Positions 5,142-7,614 of a DNA stretch of 7,614 bases are shown here, piece after piece (the first letter of the stretch is position 1; the number at the start of each line of letters is the position of its first letter). Origin of the DNA: Acidobacteriota bacterium (GTDB lineage: Bacteria > Acidobacteriota > Terriglobia > UBA7540); the NCBI GenBank assembly GCA_003165615.1, contig PLWR01000154.1, positions 1 to 7,614 on the forward strand. The letters run 5' to 3'. Made by a program: the position numbers and the translations under genes. The notes beneath the pieces were generated by a model. The model did not search any database. It was not told the DNA's origin and worked only from the letters and a program-made list of their open reading frames with translations.

Positions 5142-5945
5142 ATGAACATCCTGGGGCGACGCCGCACTGAACGCATTCTGGCGCCAGTTCGGATTCGGGT
5201 GATCGGAAACGATACGTCGGGAGTCTCGTTCGCGGAAGAGACCGTGACCGTCAGCTTTAATCAGCAGGGGGCGCGCATCAGCCTGACCCGCTCTTTGTTG
5301 CCTGAGGATATCGTCCTGGTTAAGAATCTTGAGAATGGCGTGGAGGATGAGTTCCGCGTGGTGGGGGCCTTCCAACAGGTTTTTGGCAGCCGGCGCGAAT
5401 GGGGCGTGGAAGCGATTAACCTGGACAGCGGCATCTGGGGCGTGGAATTTGCTCCCAATGAGGACAGCGCCCAACCCAAAGTGCTCATTGAATGTGCCGC
5501 TTGCCAGACGGCCGCGCAGACCACCCTTTCGAGCATCGAGTATGAGGTCCTGTTGGCCACCGGCCTCATCTCCCGCCACTGTGACCGTTGCAACGAAACC
5601 ACTCGTTGGCGGCCCAGCACCCAGGCAGTGACCGCAGAGATTCTGGTGAGATCGAACAAAGTAGCTTCCAAGGGTACGCAGGAGACCCGCCGGACGCGCC
5701 GCTTAAAGCTCACCATGCAACTTCGCGTGCGAAACTCCTGGGGTGTGGTGGATATCGCCCAAACGCGCGATGTTTCCAAGGCGGGCCTCTGTTTTGTCAG
5801 CACCCAGCGTTTTTCTCCCGGCGACGAGATCTACATCACCCTGCCCTATGCGCAAAGCCAGACTCCGGTGGAAACCAAGGGGAAAGTTATTTGGACGGGA
5901 GAAGGTACTGTCGGCCGGTTTTACGGAGTTGAGTACGTTCGCTGA
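5142..5945 (+). CDS. Tandem PilZ-domain protein with a Cys4 knuckle
   Basis: PilZ domains commonly bind c-di-GMP and pass the signal to motility, exopolysaccharide or secretion machinery. The 267-residue protein has a clear C-terminal PilZ domain (about 182-267): R183xxxR187, then D210-V-S212-K-A-G215, a fit to the (D/N)xSxxG ligand motif, ending in strands of the usual barrel. The N-terminal part (about 6-105) looks like a second, degenerate PilZ: R7xxxR11 is present, but the second motif reads SFNQQG. Between them lie C118-x2-C121 and C147-x2-C150, a likely zinc-binding knuckle. No signal peptide or membrane segment is visible, so it should be cytoplasmic. ATG 5142 lacks a good Shine-Dalgarno, so translation may be weak or controlled by the folded leader. 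The methyltransferase-like gene starts 29 bp after its stop and is probably co-transcribed. Ligand binding and the downstream target are unknown. Confidence 0.85.
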   Translation: MNILGRRRTERILAPVRIRVIGNDTSGVSFAEETVTVSFNQQGARISLTRSLLPEDIVLVKNLENGVEDEFRVVGAFQQVFGSRREWGVEAINLDSGIWGVEFAPNEDSAQPKVLIECAACQTAAQTTLSSIEYEVLLATGLISRHCDRCNETTRWRPSTQAVTAEILVRSNKVASKGTQETRRTRRLKLTMQLRVRNSWGVVDIAQTRDVSKAGLCFVSTQRFSPGDEIYITLPYAQSQTPVETKGKVIWTGEGTVGRFYGVEYVR

Positions 5946-5974
5946 CCCTGCGGGTTGCTGACGGGCAATAATCC

Positions 5975-6661
5975 ATGCCTTTGCTTTTTCCGCGTCGATT
6001 CACGATGGCTTCGGGGCGCGCCGTATCCCTCGCTGTCGGCGTGGGATTGGCCTGCATGGCCGCGACGCTGGTGGTATGCGCTCAGAATCCCCTGCCGGAG
6101 ACGCACAGCCATTACATTCAATCCCTCGAAGATCCCATGCGCGCCAACTGGCAGGATCCCGAGGAAGTGGTCGTCAGACTCGGCCTGAGACCCGGGGACT
6201 CAGTGGCGGATCTCGGCGCGGGTTCGGGATACTTCACCCTGCGGTTTGCCAGGGCGGTGGGACCCACCGGCAAAGTCTACGCCATCGATATTCTTCCGGA
6301 AATGCTCGATTACATCCGTCGGCGCGCCCAGAATGAGGGCATCAAGAATATTCAACTTGTGCCGGCTCAACCTCACGATCCGCAATTGCCCCCGGCTTCG
6401 GTGGATATGATTTTCATTTGCGATACCCTGCACCATATTTCTGAGCGCCCGACGTACTACCCGCTGCTCGCCAAAGCCCTGCGGCCAGGCGGACGGCTGG
6501 TGAACATCGATTTCCAAAAAAAGCCACTGCCGTTCGGGCCCCCGCTGGCCATGAAGATCGATAAGCCCGCAATGATCGAGGAAGCGAAATCCGCGGGCTT
6601 CCACGTGGTTCAGGTTTTTGATTTTCTGCCCTACCAGTATTTCCTGATTTTCCAGCAATAA
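5975..6661 (+). CDS. Exported class I SAM-dependent methyltransferase-like protein
   Basis: Residues 75-180 have the class I SAM-binding fold: motif I VADLGAGSGYF (77-87), acidic residue D105 at the end of strand 2 (KVYAIDI), strand 4 with DMIFICDTLHH (144-154), and ALRPGGRLV (168-176). The end, FDFLPYQYFLIF, resembles a family I know from Acidobacteriota and similar genomes; the substrate is unknown. The N-terminus reads as an export signal: RR at 7-8, a hydrophobic stretch 17-35 and a plausible signal peptidase I site after VVCA (residue 36). The Cys at 35 is preceded by V, so a lipobox is poor. The ATG at 5975 has a weak upstream site; ATG 6005 (residue 11) would drop the two arginines but keep the hydrophobic stretch. 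It lies 29 bp after the PilZ gene and converges with glgC. A membrane-anchored cytoplasmic enzyme is the alternative. Confidence 0.85.
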   Translation: MPLLFPRRFTMASGRAVSLAVGVGLACMAATLVVCAQNPLPETHSHYIQSLEDPMRANWQDPEEVVVRLGLRPGDSVADLGAGSGYFTLRFARAVGPTGKVYAIDILPEMLDYIRRRAQNEGIKNIQLVPAQPHDPQLPPASVDMIFICDTLHHISERPTYYPLLAKALRPGGRLVNIDFQKKPLPFGPPLAMKIDKPAMIEEAKSAGFHVVQVFDFLPYQYFLIFQQ

Positions 6662-6761
6662 GATTCCCGAGTGTTCGCCCTTGCTCGTCAACAATTGATC
6701 GAACTGAGCCTGCCGTTGGAATTGAATGCGGAGAACCGTCTGCGCCAGCACCGAAGTTTCA
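6662..6761. other. Convergent gap between the methyltransferase gene and glgC
   Basis: About 100 bp separates two converging stop codons. I find no stem followed by a T tract on either strand, only a 4-bp stem tcaa/ttga around 6688-6698, so termination here may be Rho-dependent or by a structure I cannot see. Confidence 0.5.
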
Positions 6762-7614
6762 TCAGATGATCATCTCCGCAACGGGCACGGTGCTGGGTTC
6801 CCCGCCAATAACGACGATGCCGGATTCGGTGACGTGCCATCCGCGCGCGCGGTCGGCATCGAGATCGTAGCCAATCTGGGCGCCTTCCGGCACACGCACG
6901 TTTTTGTCCAGGATGGCGCGGCGCACCTTGGCGTGGCGGCCGATGTCGCAGTTGTCCATGATGACGCAGCCTTCCACGAGGGCGCTGGCGTGGACGCGGA
7001 CGCCGCGGGCGAGAATGGAATTGCGCACGATGCCGCCGGAAAGAATGCATCCGCCGGATACGATGCTATCAATGGCCTCGCCGCGGCGATTTTCTTCGTC
7101 GAAGGTGAACTTGGCCGGCGGATCAGGGTAGCTGGTGCTGCGCAGCGGCCACTGGCGATTGTAGAGGTTGAGTTCCGGTTTGACGGAGCGCAGGTCAAGG
7201 TTGGCTTCGTAGTAGGCGTCAACGGTGCCCACATCGCGCCAGTAGGGGATGGAGTCTTCCGCCTCGCCGGGGATGCGGTTGGTCTGGAAGTTGTAAGCGT
7301 AGATGGGAGCAGTGCCGGCGAGCTTGGGCAGAATGTCTTTGCCAAAATCGTGGTGGCTCGCGGGGTCATTGGCGTCGGCCACGAGTAGATCCACCAGGGT
7401 GCGCTTGGAGAAAATGTAGTTGCCCATGGAGGCGTAGACCTGGCTGGGATCGCCAGGCATGGTGGGGGCATTGGCGTTCTTTTCGTGAAAGGCCAGGATG
7501 CGTCCGGCCGCATTGGCCTCAATGACGCCAAATTCGGCGGCGTGCTTTTTGGGCATGGGGATGGCGGCAATGGTCACTTCCGCGTGCCTGGCCATGTGGA
7601 AGTCGATCATGCTG
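6762..7614 (-). CDS. glgC: Glucose-1-phosphate adenylyltransferase, C-terminal part
   Basis: GlgC makes ADP-glucose from glucose-1-phosphate and ATP, the committed step of bacterial glycogen synthesis, in the cytoplasm. About 284 residues are visible. The gene starts beyond the right edge, and roughly the first third, including the nucleotide-binding GGxGxRL region, is missing. Counting from the Met at 7608-7610, landmarks are FHEK (41-44, matching the E. coli glucose-1-phosphate lysine K195), SHHDFGKD (85-92), PYWRDVGTVDAYYEANLDL (122-140), and from about 180 a left-handed beta-helix of hexapeptide repeats (SIVSGGCILSGGIVRNSIL) followed by PEGAQIGYD (241-249). The stop is TGA at 6762-6764. 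The Met at 7608-7610 is internal, not the start. No frameshift is seen. It is convergent with the genes to its left and unlikely to be co-regulated with them. Confidence 0.96.
   Translation of the reverse strand, partial: SMIDFHMARHAEVTIAAIPMPKKHAAEFGVIEANAAGRILAFHEKNANAPTMPGDPSQVYASMGNYIFSKRTLVDLLVADANDPASHHDFGKDILPKLAGTAPIYAYNFQTNRIPGEAEDSIPYWRDVGTVDAYYEANLDLRSVKPELNLYNRQWPLRSTSYPDPPAKFTFDEENRRGEAIDSIVSGGCILSGGIVRNSILARGVRVHASALVEGCVIMDNCDIGRHAKVRRAILDKNVRVPEGAQIGYDLDADRARGWHVTESGIVVIGGEPSTVPVAEMII

Noticed and set aside
6072..6083. Lipoprotein signal at Cys35 of the methyltransferase-like protein
   Set aside because: The residue before the Cys is Val, where a lipobox needs Ala, Gly or Ser; a signal peptidase I site after VVCA fits better.
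6726..7388. 220-residue forward frame opposite glgC
   Set aside because: It mirrors the repeated hexapeptide coding region of glgC on the other strand and has no family of its own.

Overview
The window looks like a chromosomal piece of a free-living, GC-rich bacterium. The best guess is Acidobacteriota. That guess rests on the mix of an exported methyltransferase-like protein, a tandem PilZ protein with a Cys4 knuckle and a single-domain PPK2; no rRNA or other phylogenetic marker is present. All assignments come from reading motifs, with no database search.

Layout, left to right. Positions 1-463 hold no convincing gene. They carry a nested inverted repeat of REPIN/MITE type (31-200), an 11-G homopolymer (283-293) and the leader of rpsO. 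Next come rpsO (ribosomal protein S15, 464-733) and pnp (polynucleotide phosphorylase, 1018-3174), the classic rpsO-pnp pair, with a terminator-like hairpin between them and a very strong intrinsic terminator after pnp (3213-3248). A separate unit follows, with a good extended -10 promoter and a single-domain polyphosphate kinase 2 (3452-4165). Then comes a GTG-started STAS-domain anti-sigma-factor antagonist (4384-4809) with a perfect TTGACA -35 box and a leader that folds on paper into a closed multi-branched structure ending 3 nt before the Shine-Dalgarno. After a hairpin plus T-tract terminator (4917-4947), another TTGACA promoter precedes a second structured leader, three hairpins in a row (5031-5107). 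That leader precedes a PilZ-Cys4-PilZ protein (5142-5945) and, 29 bp later, a SAM-dependent methyltransferase fold with an N-terminal export signal (5975-6661). The window closes with the convergent 3' part of glgC (ADP-glucose pyrophosphorylase, minus strand, running off the right edge).

How the genes relate. rpsO-pnp is translation and RNA turnover. PPK2 and GlgC belong to polyphosphate and glycogen energy storage. The STAS and PilZ proteins are signalling parts, probably partner-switching and c-di-GMP or a related ligand, without a visible kinase, phosphatase or cyclase in the window. Apart from rpsO-pnp and the likely pilZ-methyltransferase pair, the genes look like independent transcription units.

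The most unusual points are the two folded leaders before the signalling genes, the methyltransferase that appears to be exported although SAM is cytoplasmic, and the PilZ-Cys4-PilZ architecture. No complete, previously undescribed multi-gene system is evident.
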